A stretch of DNA of 64,000 nt from Limonium bicolor (GCA_023374045.1 CM041779.1:302074167-302138166), one strand, 5' to 3'; shown: positions 44,110 to 55,912, counted from the first letter of the stretch. Notes: generated by a model from the sequence alone, not told the origin. Program-made: numbers and translations.

Positions 44110-44112
44110 CCT

Positions 44113-46551
44113 TGTAACACCCTGGATTTAACCTCAAAACATAGCTTATGAAAATACAAACCTAATGGCGCAAACGGCATCGAAAACGGACTTCAAACGA
44201 GTCCTAGAAGGGCAAATCAACGTTAGTCCGAACTTGTGTCCGGACATGGAAAGTTCGGACACAAGCCGAAGAGAAATAGACTGCAAAAACCAAAAGTCCG
44301 AACTTGTGTCCGGACTTTGAAGTTCGGACACAAGTCGAGAGTTAAAAGGTTGAAAACCAAAGGCGTCCGAACTTATGTCCGGACTTTGAAGTTCGGACAC
44401 AAGTAAGTTTGAAAAGTCCGAGAAACTAACGTGGCGTGTCCGAACATTGGTCCGAGCTTACAAGTTCGGACCTAAGTCGAGACTTGTAAGTCGACCTCGT
44501 CCTCGCATGCTGTCCGAACTTTGAAGTTCGGACAGAAGGTCGGACACCACCAAACAGAGAAAACTTCTTAAGCTCTTCGGGGCCTGTCCGAACATGGATG
44601 TCCGGACGGACGTTCGGACAGGTCCCTGTATGCAGTTAAAACAGCAGAACAGAGACTAAAAATAAACCAAAACTTATACCAACCCACATTAAGATCAGTA
44701 TGAAAGGAACATGAGGATTAAACAACACTTATACCATAGATAATAGCGGAAGACTTTCTCAAAATCCAAGGTGCTACCGCCACATCCAAACCCTTGGATG
44801 CTCAGGCTATTAAATCACAAAACATCACAAAACATTAACCCAATATCATAAACCATTTGTGCAGAAACTTAAACTGTAATCGTCAACTGAACATTATTAA
44901 GGAATCCAAAACGATGTGCTCCAAAACTTATAAAACAACCAAAGTCTCAAAACAACTCAAACTTCCTAATACTAGGTCGTAGCGCATTCCCCATTTCCCC
45001 AAGTCAGCAATCGGTACCTGCGATCAGAAAACAACAATAAAAGCACGAAGGGATCGCGCAAATCAGTGAAACTGAGTAAATTCCATCTCATCACGTAAAA
45101 TACATTTTCCAAAATCCCTTTGAATTTGATAAGCGAAACATTCGAGTTGTAAACCAGTAAACCATTCGGGGAGTCTTCAACTGGAGTATCCATAAAACAA
45201 CCAACAGTCACAGCGGACCGAAATATCAAATACCCTCACCCTAAGTCCTTAAGTGTGCACACCCCCTATGAATCATCAGTCCATAGAGTAGATCATAGAG
45301 CTTAACTGCAGTCATTGTATGCAGCGCAAATATATATAAACAATTCAGTGTAATCAATTCATGCTCACGGTGCAGAGAACCAACATGGTGAGTCAGGGAG
45401 CACCACGAACCCCAAAGTAATCAGAAACCAGTGAAGAACTCCCAAAACAAAACCATCATCAAATTCACAGTGAAGTTTCTCAAAACACCATTCGCGACAG
45501 AAGGCAATCCACAACCAAAACCAACAATGAGCACAGAATTTACCTGATTGCTCTCTCGACTCAGGAAACACCCAACAGATTCACCAATGACGTTCGCCGT
45601 CGACACCAACGTCTAGGTTAGAACAAATCACAATCAGCAGACCTCAAACACAAATGAATAAACCAACACTCAAACTATGCTACTACTTTACCCGTTAGAT
45701 TCTAGTTGGCACCAGGGAAGGGTTCTGATCAAACACCAGCAGGAGCGTGAATTGAGAGTTGGGAAAGAGAGTAATAGCGGCGTGAAGAAGATGAAGAACG
45801 ATCAATAAGATCGTGGTTTAAATAAGTAAATCAGAGAATTAGGGATTATCAATATAAGTTAAATAAATTGTATTTTGTAAAGACGTAGAGGAATTAATTT
45901 AAATCTTGTAAACAATTTTAAAGGAACACCTAATAACTAATAGTGTAATTACTTTCTAAATACATTGACGTTGAGAAACCTCAGGAGGAAGAAACAAAAC
46001 AACCCGTTAATAAATAAAGACATAATCCTTTAATTCAAAATAGAAAAGATTTTTTGACTGTTGCAGAAGATAAGGATGAGGAGTAAAATATCTTAGAAGT
46101 TAATTAGTAAACAAATACTAGTAAGGAAATAAATCAGAAATAGATCAATATAGATAAATAGTTTAAGGGCTAAGTGGAAAGAAAACAATTACGTTTAAAA
46201 AGATGAGTCACCAAACCGATAACAATTACTGGGATAGAAATAAAAAGAGTCAAATAAACAACAAATATATTAAATAGCCAAACTGGAATTGAACTCCGGA
46301 TATTTAAAATTAACAAGCTAGAAAGAAGATTCTAGATTGGTATTTTAGGATTTAAATCACCTAACGAATTTAGAAGAAAGATTTAGAAATATGACTAGCA
46401 GTCACCATAGCAAAACGTTACAATGAATTGTGAACATTAAAAGGAGAAGGTAGATTGTTAAATTCCCTGGGCCATCTTAACGCTAATCCCGGACCTATTA
46501 TTCACCTTATGTACTATAGTATTCTTATCTTGGAAATTCCCGGGTATTTCA
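44113..46551 (-). mobile_element. Element 5 5' LTR (2439 bp)
   Basis: Partner of 36582-39023. Visible differences are one T/C change, one AG dinucleotide repeat unit, and small changes around 46005 and 46048. The inverted-repeat array is at 44222-44629. Confidence 0.96.
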
Positions 46552-46609
46552 GTGGGGAAGTGTGCCCTTTTCGGTGACATTTTGTGCTTAAATGTTTAAT
46601 CTCTCTCCT

Positions 46610-48443
46610 TGATAAGTGCAAAATATATAGACTTTTAAGGGTTTAATTACCTTATAATTTGCAGTATTTTAAGTAATATTTCTCACTTATCTGACGATTT
46701 TCCTAGGTTTATGTTTTGATATGAATTGATATATTTTAGTGTTAAATGTAGGAAAAAGTGTTGGAATCAAGTAGTTTACTTCACAAGCTTTCCAAGCAAC
46801 AAACGGCGAGTCAAACGGACTTATAACGAATAATCTGGAGCCGATTCAAGATTGGACTACAATCGTGTATATATATACATATATATATAGCATAACTGGC
46901 GGACAGGAGAGGCGCGGACAAGACTCAGGCGACCGCCTGGCGGACAGGAGCAGAGACTACCGCCTCTTATCAGGCGGACAGCACACAGACCCGCAGGCGG
47001 ACGGGACCAACACGCGCGGACAAGGTAGAGACGACCGCGAGGCGGACTGAGCTAGGCGCGAGGCGGCAAGAGCATTTCAGCGCACGAAACAGAATTCCGA
47101 ACAGAGTTTTCTTCTTCCTTGTTCAGGCGCCGCAGTCGAACTACTTCATTAATTGCGATCGCCCACCTTAATTTACGCGAGCGTGACGCCGGCTCTTCAA
47201 TCAATGGCTGCTACAGATCATCAATTAAATCTGTCTGAAATCAATTGCACTGCCCGATGAAATCTCAATCTTCACGGATCTGCACCAACTCCTCCGACTA
47301 TCTTGATTCACCCTGTCACTTCTCCTTTGTCTGTTTCCCATGTCCTCCGCCTATATAAACCCACACTACTGGAAGCTAAAATACACGATCCATCCAGTCA
47401 TCCATCCATCTATCAGTCCACGAATTAGTCCGTTCAGCCACACTCCCTCACTCACGCTCGTACTCCATTCACTTCATCAAAAATAATCACCCATCCACTC
47501 CATTAAATTCCCACGTAATACATACACCCCACTTTCCATTTTATTTCCACTATTACGCACCAGCTCTACAGAAATAAATTAGCAGACGGGGCAACGCAAG
47601 ACGAAGTTGAAGCGAGGAACCGGAGTGAACTTCTAAACTGGAGTTATCTCTTACCCTTTCTTTAATTTATTTAATGCATTCCTTTTCTGTTATCGTTGTT
47701 TCTGTAACGATGAGCGAGTAAGTATTTTAGCTTCCCGGGTTGGGAAGCGAACCTATTTCCTAAATTATGTTATGTATTCTTTAAATAAAGTTAACTGCAA
47801 CAGTTCAATTCCTGTCCTTCAAGTGTTTTAATTATTTGGCTGGTAGTTAAAACAACCCTTGTAGTATTTTATTAAAATGCGAGAGCTGAGATAAATAACT
47901 AGACGAAGGAAGTTGAACCTATTTAACAGCTAGAAGCCTGATCCGGCCTATAGGTTAATTAGACTCCAATAGAAACTGCTCTTTATGCGATTAATTGTGT
48001 CCGGTCTAGAGCATTAGCCTGCTGCTAGGTCTAACAATTGGTTAGGATTCATTATACTTAGTCGTTAATGAATTAATTAAAGTTTCTGAGTTATTGCAGT
48101 AAAATTAAAGGAAGAATTTACTAACAGATATAAAAGGAATAAGTAAGCAAACAACCCGGGGTGCGCTTTTCTATTTATCACATTCACCACTCTTTAAATC
48201 CCTCTGTGTTTATTTAAGTTGTCTTAATTGTCCTTGTAGTTTAGTTTCTTTTTAATTAATTAATCAAAACCGAAAAAGTGATATTTCCTGTTTTCTTTAG
48301 TTTAACTTAATTTCCAGTTAATTAAATATTTGTCAATTAATTATACGAGGTCCCTGAGATCGACAACCCTATTTAATCACTATACCCGCAAAACGATAGG
48401 TACACTGCCTATGTGGTAGAAGTAGTCACATATTTCTCCATCA
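46610..48443 (+). mobile_element. Solo LTR B (1834 bp, TGATAAGTG type) inside element 4
   Basis: Starts TGATAAGTGC, ends CTCCATCA; TSD CTCCT at 46605-46609 and 48444-48448. Shares design with the element 4 LTR: GCGGAC/CCGCC-rich array (about 46890-47070), then TATA-like CTATATAAAC (47351-47360). It is clearly a different family in sequence. No internal region remains and no gene is seen. Confidence 0.9.
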
Positions 48444-48448
48444 CTCCT

Positions 48449-49134
48449 TATCATGCGTTTGTCCAAATTCAAATATTATGTACCCTTTATATGTGGTTGT
48501 TCTCTTTAAGAATAAATACTGTTATGGATTGTGGGATAAATGGTACAAATTTTAAAAATTTTGATTACTTTTGAGGAGCATTTTATATGCGGTGTGACCA
48601 AATAATCTGCAAATGGTTGGATTTTATTGCTCAGGGTTTCTTTCTGTCTTCTCTCTTAGGGATTGCTAAGGGGTACTTCTCTGTTAAAAAAGAAAAAAAA
48701 ATATACAAAATAATAAGGGACTAGCGAGACACCATTGGTAACCAAACAAAGAGAGTTGAGTGTTCTGAAATACAAAGGCGTGATGCCTACATTTTCTCAT
48801 CCCTTATGCAAAAGTGAAGCAAATGCATAAATCTATTTTTCCTTTTGTTTTCTCCTCAAATGCCCATTCTTGAGAGAAGTTGGTGATGGTAAAAGTTCTC
48901 AGTCACCTAAACAAAAGAAACATTGAAGTACCTTAGATCATACCCCGAAACTCTATATTTTATTTTCACCCTGAACACACCTATGCCACCAGCAGTTAAT
49001 TTTTCACACTCCTCAATAAGTTGAAAAGATCATGTTTATCCTACCCTTCATAATAATATTTGTTAGTATTGAGCATTCCCTACTTGGGTACGTGGTTTTG
49101 CTTGAGGACAAGCAAAAAGATAAGTGTGGGGGTG
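48449..49134 (+). other. Element 4 internal region (right part) with terminal polypurine tract
   Basis: Non-coding, with CTTGAGGACAAGCAAAAAG (49101-49119) followed by AAGTGTGGGGGTG (49122-49134) abutting the 3' LTR. This pairing of motifs is typical of Athila/Tat-type elements and marks the plus-strand primer. Nothing else is recognised. Confidence 0.75.
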
Positions 49135-50732
49135 TGATAAGTGTCCAAATGAGCATGATTTATAGGTGTATTTCTTATTTTATATTAGCACTTTTCTTGC
49201 TCATTTCTCCACTTCGGTTAATTTTCCTCTAGTTTATGTTTTATTGTTTATCTCACAAATTTATTGTTCAAACATGAGGAAAACCAAGCTGGGAGTAAAG
49301 TAGATAAAGAGACAAACACATAGACGCAAACGGCTCAGAAAACGGACTTATAACGAAGAATGTAGAGCCGGTCAAACAGAGTCACGCGAGAGTCACGCGG
49401 TGGACTGGTGCAACCGCCCCCTAAGTGGCGGACGTCACACGGGCAACCGCCGGGCGGACAAGGCTGAGGCAACCGCCTCTTAATGGGCGGTTAAGGAGGC
49501 GGACTAGGCTAGGAAGACCGCCCACTAGCTGGCGGTTAAGGAGGCGGACTCAAGTGTGGGCACCGCCCACTAGCTGGCGGTCAAGGAGGCGGTTGTGCCT
49601 CGCGACCAGTTTCTTTTCGCCCGTCGTCGTCTGCAACTTACCTTCACCGACTGTCTTCAACTCGCCCACTCGTCCACTGTCGCCGGCGCCTACCTTATTT
49701 CGCTCCCCGTCTCCAACTCCTGTCCCCTGCAATCAATGCTTCAATCAGTGAGCAATCAATGAGCTCAATCCATTCACGCGTTCCTTATCTGCTGCCTTTG
49801 CCTTTTCCTTTCCCTATTTAAACCCACGAGCTTCACCCAATAAATCACTCACAAATTCACCAATCGATCCACGACCACTTCACGCCATCTCATTTCTCTT
49901 CTCCCGCCTTCTCCATTTTATTTATTTTACATTCCACAAAATCCACCTCTAGCCTACGTATACAAAATAGCAGAGCGAGACGGAGTGATTACGGATGATT
50001 TCTATCATTCTTGTTTCTGTTATTCTATTTAATATGTTAGGCTAGTTTACGTACGCTCTGGGAATGGTTATTATATGTTTGTATTAATTATGCTATATTT
50101 TTACTGGTTTTAATTATATACAGTTTGTTACGCTTAAAGGTTATCACGCACCTTTTTAATAAATGTCATGAGTTTATTAAATTGCTTTCCTAAGTCTATT
50201 TTGATCAGACCAGGTGATAAATAGACAGGTTAATTAAGGCGTAAAACTGGAGGAAACTTGTTATGATTTAATAAGTTAGATTCAGTTGCAAATGTAATTC
50301 CTCAATACTCCTTTCCGTTCGCAGGCTTTTGCTTGAACCTTGATTAGAACCTTGCATTACAGGTGAACGAGTTCTTATGAGGCTATGACTAGTCCTTAAG
50401 ATAATTACAGGAACCTTGCCAAATTATTAAACCAGTAGAGATAGCTTAATTATGCAGATTATATTAACCTGACCCAGAGTTCCATTTTATTTATCTGTCA
50501 ACTTAGTATTTTTATCTTTTCTTTTTATTACAAGAATTAATAACCCCCCTCTTGTGACACGCTTAGGTACTATTATATGTACATTAGTCCCACGGTTCGA
50601 CATCCGGTTGCTTACATTTTCACTATACTACTGCGACGGGATTTATTTGCAGCCCGACGTTATTTTTGGGTTTTAATTTCTTTCTTTTATGTTAATTACA
50701 CCTGTTCTAACCACTCATTTATAACGTCCGCA
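49135..50732 (+). mobile_element. Element 4 3' LTR (1598 bp)
   Basis: Partner of 33688-35304, with the CCGCC/GGCGG array one unit shorter (49408-49590) and a TATA-like box at 49814. Ends CGTCCGCA before the TSD ACATG. Confidence 0.93.
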
Positions 50733-50737
50733 ACATG

Positions 50738-50750
50738 TCAAAGGTTTCTA
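50738..50750 (-). CDS. First codons of the element 2 AlkB exon
   Basis: The acceptor ATGCAG is followed by codons reading (V)ETFD before the element 4 TSD; the exon resumes at 33687. The sequence (V)ETFDMCFP aligns with GCFDICYP in element 1 and GTFNICYP in element 3. This fixes the 3' splice site in all three. Confidence 0.8.
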
Positions 50751-50876
50751 CTGCATTTAAGGGTAGTCTAGTTCTTTAGCGGTACTAGTAATTTAGCAAA
50801 TTTCATGCATGGTCATACAGCTTGGCATACAAGAATTTAGACATGCTTTTTAAACATTTAGGGTTTCAAGGTTTAC
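50751..50876 (-). other. Predicted intron between Gag CCHC exon and AlkB, element 2 (126 nt)
   Basis: Donor CTGCAG|GTAAAC, acceptor AATGCAG|TA, phase 1: G plus TA gives Val and the AlkB frame opens. Unspliced reading ends at TGA after GKP. The alternative protease acceptor at 32834 is phase 1 as well. Before element 4 inserted, that AlkB-skipping intron would have been about 1 kb; now it spans 18 kb. Confidence 0.8.
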
Positions 50877-51233
50877 CTGCAGCTGTGGATGAGTCTGGTC
50901 CCTCGGTGCGATCCATGACGTGCAACACCGCCTTCCCTGGCCTCGAGGTAGATGCCTTCTGGGAGTCTCGGGATCCCGCTTCGTGCGTAGGCTGGGTGTG
51001 CTGGGCTCCACGCTGGCCTCCGGGTCCCGATCTCTGGTCACCTCTCGCACCATAGCCGGGCCTGTAATTCTTGCTCTGGGGATTCGCGAAGCACTCAAAG
51101 GCCCTGTGCCCGCTCTTCTTGCAGTAAAAACACTCTATCTGATTGCCCTGACAGTCCACACCGGGGTGGTTCTTCGAGCATCGTCTGCAGATATATCGGC
51201 GCTCGGTCCACTTGCTCGGACCGGCTCCAGTCC
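50877..51233 (-). CDS. Element 2 gag exon 3: two CCHC zinc knuckles
   Basis: Open throughout. Knuckles CRRCSKNHPGVDC and CFYCKKSGHRAFEC, then an Arg/Gly/Gln-rich tail ending VMDRTEGPDSSTAA at the donor. Preceded by a phase-1 acceptor (GTTTAG). RNA-binding part of Gag. Confidence 0.87.
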
Positions 51234-51314
51234 CTAAACAGGTTACTTAGTTAGTCAACAACAAGTCATAATAACTGTAAATACATTCAAGTGCTAGAGT
51301 TTGTTTCAGTTTAC

Positions 51315-51555
51315 CCTTGGGTGGGTAAGAGCGGAACGGCTTAGTCGCCGTAGCCGAGTGGCTCAGCTGAAGTCTCTCTGTAGGCTTGTTCCCATGGTAT
51401 CTCGCCCGCTTCCTATTCGGGTAGCGCTTACTCCTGTCAGCTCCCTTCTGCTTACGGTCCTCTGAGTCACCGTCTCTTGCCTTCCTTTTCTTCGCGAACT
51501 CCTCATCCCGCATCTGGAAGGTGATCTCGACCTGGGATGCTGCATGGTAGCGGTC
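51315..51555 (-). CDS. Element 2 gag exon 2 (basic linker)
   Basis: Starts DRYHAASQVEIT after a 71-nt phase-0 intron (51556-51626; donor ATCCAG|GTTGCA, acceptor GTACAG|GA). Continues with a very basic stretch (KKRKARDGD, RYPNRKRARYHGNK) and ends KPFRSYPPKG at a phase-1 donor. An 81-nt intron (51234-51314) follows. Open throughout. Confidence 0.82.
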
Positions 51556-51626
51556 CTGTACAAAATAGGGTTTAGTAAACTCTTCACAAAATAATACTCA
51601 GTTCAAATTTATAGTTCAAGTGCAAC

Positions 51627-52274
51627 CTGGATTGTGGCATAACGGCTGGGTCCCATGCCGTATCTGATGCGGTAGTTCAGCCCGCCGTAGAAACGCTCCA
51701 CTAGGATCTCATCTGAATATCCCAAGCCAGGAAGTACACGAAGTAGAGCAGTGAACGCCGAGTAGTAATTATCTATTGTCATCCCCTCGGTCTGCCTCAG
51801 GGTGTCTAGCTCAAGCCGCTTCTTTGTCCGGAGGTGGTCGGGGTAGTACTTAGCCCTCAGCAACGCAGTGTAAGCATCTCATCCAAAAGTGGGGTCGGCT
51901 AGGTGAGCATCCTTCACAAGCTTCCACCAATCGCTCGATGACTCTCGTAGGTAATAGGCTGCGAGTCTGACCTTAGCCTCTGCAGGAACATTCAAAGTGT
52001 CGAAGGCGGTCTCTAGGATGCTGATGTAGTTCTCTAAGTAGGTGGGGTCCGTCTCTCCTCAGAACTTCGCTGGTCGAAGGTCTGCCAAGCTCTTCACCCA
52101 GTTTGTCTCCCTGGGTGGGTGAGGTTGTGGTGGCGGTGGTGCCTGCTGGGCTCCTGGCTGGAAACCCATGTGACCTAGGGCTGCTGGTACTATCTTAGCT
52201 ATGGTCTGCCCTGCAGCTACGCTATCTTGCTCCATTTGGCCACAACCTCGTCCTCGACCTCGTCGTCCAGACAT
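51627..52274 (-). pseudogene. Element 2 gag exon 1 (N-terminus and capsid; two stops)
   Basis: Starts MSGRRGRGRGCGQ, Arg/Gly-rich as in elements 1 and 3. Contains RETNWVKSLADLRPAKF, then an in-frame TGA at 52059, the rest of the capsid domain, a second TGA near 51880 (consistent with TGG to TGA in FGWxAY) and LRAKYYPDHL...YGGLNYRIRYGMG to the donor. It aligns over its length with element 3 gag exon 1. Confidence 0.87.
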
Positions 52275-52456
52275 CTGAAAATGTCGTCGTTAGTTCAGAA
52301 CATTCACAAGAACTTACTGCAAGTTATTATCGCCCTTGCTAGCGGCTTTAAATTGTAAAGTCGTGCCTCACATTACTAACCCTTAACCCCGTTTCCCAAA
52401 TTTTAGGTTTTCCTATTCCCGGTACTCCTCTGTTCCAGTCATCAGAGCGTAACTAC

Positions 52457-52468
52457 GCTCTGATACCA
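52457..52468 (-). promoter_or_regulatory. Primer binding site (initiator tRNA-Met), element 2
   Basis: Sense TGGTATCAGAGC, 5 nt after the 5' LTR. Leader 52275-52456 has no gene. Confidence 0.95.
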
Positions 52469-52473
52469 CTTTC

Positions 52474-55320
52474 TGTAACACCCCCGATTAATCAACCTTA
52501 ATCTGAACGATGCACCAAACGATGATACAGCGGAGTCACATTTCCAACCGGGTGTCACAGACGCCAACCGCCCACGTGGTTGACACAACAACACTATCAA
52601 TACTATGCTGCGGTCTGAATGACTGGAATTAAACCATAACCAAATCCAAGTCCAATACAGAAGATACAAACCGAGTACCGAGAGTCTACAACATAAGTTC
52701 TTAATCCAACAACATAAACCGAAAGTACAACTAGGGTTAAGTATTACAAAGTCACAACCCATACATTAAAAACATACTACTAAAAAGTCCTGCCCGTATA
52801 GACTACCCCCATGGTAGTCACCTTGCCTACTCTCCGTCTGCTTCCCGCTTCATACCTGTAAAAATAAAGGACTCGGCAACCTATGCTGAGTATGAACGTG
52901 TGTAGCCCGCATGTTGCCGGGCCACACGACTACTTGGTCGAATATGATTAAGTTCAATTTGCATGCTATAATAAAACAGTAACACACAGCACACAATGAC
53001 AACATAGCAGATCACAGCATGTTGGGCATAGAGATATCATCAAGCACCTCAAGCATGTAACAACAAGTAGGGTTTACAAAAGGATTCGAATAATGATGAT
53101 CCTCATAGTGGGATCATTCAATGTTGAGTGTTCTCATCTCTTTTTCTTTGCTTCCATTATGTATACTTCTCGTTCTCTTTCTTTGCACCTGGTCCGGGGA
53201 TATAGATTGATTTCCCGTGACCATATAGTATGGGTGCCCATCTTTCTTTGCTTCTTTGTAGATTCATTGTCAGTTCTTTTTGTTACCGCACGTTAGAGGA
53301 CGTCTCCTCCATAACTAGTCCCCCATTCCTGACGTCATGCGCCGAGAAAGCGGAGTCGCCTCTAGACTCCAGGATAAGCTCCACCAATTTGTCACTCCCC
53401 CATTCCTGACGTCATGCGCCAGGAAAGCGGAGTCGCCTCTAGACTCCAGGATGTGCTCCACATAGAAGGGCGAAGGATCTGATGCAGATAGCAACTCCCG
53501 AATATTCCATACCGCGCGGCCCGAGATGTCGTCTTCCCGGGTTATCCTCATGTTCCACCAATTGAGATTTGCTCTTTATCATTGTTCATGGATAGACACC
53601 ATGGTGGGTGTCAGGGTACGTCCTCCATGGTTAGAGAGGGGTTCCCCTTTATAGAATTTTCTTGTTTTCATAGTTCCCAAAGTTTCAACTCAATTTCCAT
53701 AACCGCGAAGGGACTAAACTACTGTGTGCGCGCAAATAGTATACAACAATGATATAGAAATCATATAACACGATAAGCAAGCAATCCAATTACATGCTTT
53801 AATCTTAAGGTCTTTTTCACACAGAGCACACAGCACACAAGCCGTGTAGCACGGCAACATACGAGCCACACATGTCCATACCTTATTCGAAAGCACGAGT
53901 TGTCTTACACTCGAAGTCCCGGTCGGAGTTCGCTACGGCCCAGTTGAGTAACTTGGTAGATTCTCCCTGGGCCAGTCCTTTAGTGCAAGAATGGACTTCA
54001 GCTCCTCAGTCACTCGACAATACTCGTTGGTTCTGGAGTTTATTGCTTCAGGATTCCAAGAGCTTGTGCTCCAACTCGACCAAACAGAAGAGGGACTCGG
54101 AGGTTTGGAGTTCACTGAGATTGAAATTCACACCAGGAGACTGGCTCTTTATCAGTACTCTATATTTTGGAGGAAAATGCCACTGGTTACCAAGGGACTA
54201 CTGAGTTGTTGTTTGGCACCGCATGCAAGGGAGAGAGGGGAATGATCGAGCTAGGGTATTAATCAGAGGACGATTGCATCAGAGGTGGTGGTCATGGGCT
54301 CTAAGTTCCTAGAGAGTATGGGCGTAACAGGAGAACCAGAGTGGCTGTCTCCTTGTCTGTTTTTCCTAGCACAGATCGACATAGGAGCATGGTTTAGTAG
54401 ACTTGGAGTTGCTGTTACAGAGACAGTTGAGGGAATCTGTGGTGCGTGGGTGTTTGAGCAACACAAACTTTAATGCTCCTGTTGGGTGTTTGAGCGATTT
54501 ATCAGAAATAAAGGCCACTCTCTTCTGCTTCAGGTTGTCGGGCAGATCAACATTGTTAATGTTAGTTTTTCTTTTCTGTTATGTCTACATTAGTCGATGA
54601 TACAAAGAATAGTTTAGAGGTCATGGATTAGGGACTGGCGTGCGAGGAATTTCTGCAGAGTAGATGTTGTCGTTATTATTTTCTTTTGATTCAAGCATAC
54701 ATCTGAGAACTGGGACTGAGAGGGCGTGAGTTTCAGGAAGAAACCCCGTCTGAATTGTCCCAATTTACAAGGGCTAGTATGGGCGATTGAATAAACAAAC
54801 TCTTCTCGTTACAAAATTTGGATTCCTCTGGTTACATATTTTTTTGTTCGAATCGGTTCTTCTTCGAGGAAGAAGAAGAAGACGATGCAGTTGGCTCTTT
54901 TTTTGTATTTACTTCATTGATTGATACTAGTTTTAATTCGTGTGTAGTAGATACCGAATGCAAGCATAGCTCAACCGGTTAAGCATTCGGGGAAGGTACG
55001 GGAGGTCTCGGGTTCGAACCTTAGCGGGAGCGTCTTTGCTCATTTTTCTCTCTTTTTCTTTTTGTATAGGTTATACATGTTTATTAATATATGTTAGGCC
55101 ATATAATATATAGCGTTATATTTATTTATTTATTTGTTACAAAGTTATGCGACGTTATCGTTTTTATTACAACGTTACGATATCGTAACGTTACGTACAT
55201 GTAGTTTTCGTATTCGTACACATATATATATATACTAGATTTAATTGTTCGTACGTTATTTTATGTCTGAATTATAAAACGCGTTATGATTTTATGCGTT
55301 TAATGTTCAGGGGTATTTCA
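52474..55320 (-). mobile_element. Element 2 5' LTR (2847 bp)
   Basis: Partner of 25620-28440. Contains the same tandem repeat (about 53322-53455), TATA box (near 53648), tRNA-like module and U5 hairpin (52565-52582). Followed by the right TSD copy GTGGC (55321-55325). Confidence 0.95.
54962..55050 (+). other. tRNA-like module with A and B boxes, second LTR copy
   Basis: A box TAGCTCAACCGG (54967-54978) and perfect B box GGTTCGAACC (55011-55020), then T-rich runs. Antisense to element 2. The A box is identical to the other copy. Confidence 0.65.
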
Positions 55321-55325
55321 GTGGC

Positions 55326-55686
55326 CCTCCACAGACCGCCACCAAGTATCAGCTGCATCCTTCAAGTTGTATGCGGCGATGTCGACCTTCTGGTCTTCTG
55401 GGACTCGAACAGCCCTGAAAGCTTTCTGGTGTTCTACGATGAACTTCTCCAGTGCGGCGGGGTCTGGTTCCCCTGAGTAAGTCGGTACTCTTGCGTCTGC
55501 AACGCTCTTCAACCAGTTGGTCTCCCTGGGCTGCGGCGGGTGGGGTATGGCTCCCACAACTTGAGTTCCTAGCTTTGTGGCGAAGGCTGCCTTGGCCTCT
55601 GCTAGGCCTGGTATTTCCGGGACATTTGCTGGTGCTGCTCCACCTCGTCCTCCTCTGCCTCCACGTGGTCTTCCAACTCCAGACAT
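55326..55686 (-). CDS. Element 1 gag exon 1, N-terminal part
   Basis: Starts MSGVGRPRGGRGGRGG, an RGG-rich N-terminus. Continues with RETNWLKSVADARVPTYSGE and the first half of the capsid domain (YNLKDAADTWWRSVEGH), where element 2 interrupts it. The frame continues at 25619. Start chosen as the first Met after the 209-nt leader and by alignment with elements 2 and 3. Confidence 0.87.
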
Positions 55687-55895
55687 CTATAGTATAGTAC
55701 ACTATTATTACTATTCGGTGCTAAGCCGTATTACACACACAATCATAAACATGTAATAAAGCTAACTACTAGCAATAAAAATATCCCTAGGGTTTTTTCT
55801 TTCTAAATCACAAATCCTCACAGACGTTTCCCGTTATCCCAATATTCCTATGCTCATTGTTTTTGACTCAGTATCCTTCATCAGAGCGGTACTCT

Positions 55896-55907
55896 GCTCT
55901 GATACCA
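55896..55907 (-). promoter_or_regulatory. Primer binding site (initiator tRNA-Met), element 1
   Basis: Sense TGGTATCAGAGC, 5 nt from the 5' LTR. Confirms the 55913-61217 copy as the 5' LTR. Confidence 0.95.
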
Positions 55908-55912
55908 CTTTT

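Larger units (their letters stand above)
36582..46551 (-). mobile_element. Element 5: Tekay-like chromovirus (9970 bp), youngest insertion, no AlkB
   Basis: LTRs 36582-39023 and 44113-46551 are nearly identical (one visible substitution near the terminus plus a few small indels). PBS at 44098-44109, one intronless gag-pol frame with two frameshifts, polypurine tract 39030-39040. Gag runs directly into protease, so AlkB and the gag introns of elements 1-3 are absent. It serves as the internal comparison. Confidence 0.96.
33688..50732 (+). mobile_element. Element 4: non-autonomous Athila/Tat-like LTR retrotransposon, containing element 5 and solo LTR B
   Basis: LTRs 33688-35304 and 49135-50732, a PBS matching tRNA-Asp, one small Gag-like ORF and a terminal polypurine tract. 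The internal region without insertions is only about 2 kb, with no protease, RT or integrase. It must have been mobilised by enzymes of another element. The tRNA-Asp PBS is typical of Athila/Calypso elements and the AAGTGTGGGGG tract is common in Athila and Tat groups (established knowledge). Confidence 0.92.
25620..55320 (-). mobile_element. Element 2: AlkB-bearing Tekay-like LTR retrotransposon, containing elements 4 and 5
   Basis: 5' LTR 52474-55320, PBS 52457-52468, gag exons 50877-52274, AlkB exon start 50738-50750 and remainder 32970-33687, pol 28905-32833, polypurine tract 28445-28454, 3' LTR 25620-28440. Element 4 and a hAT MITE are later insertions. Without them it is about 12.1 kb. 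It has the best-preserved AlkB and integrase parts of the three AlkB-bearing elements. Confidence 0.95.

Noticed and set aside
55349..55702. 117-codon ORF overlapping element 1 gag start
   Set aside because: Frame-shadow of the real Gag N-terminus (start 55686), with no domain and no counterpart in elements 2 or 3.
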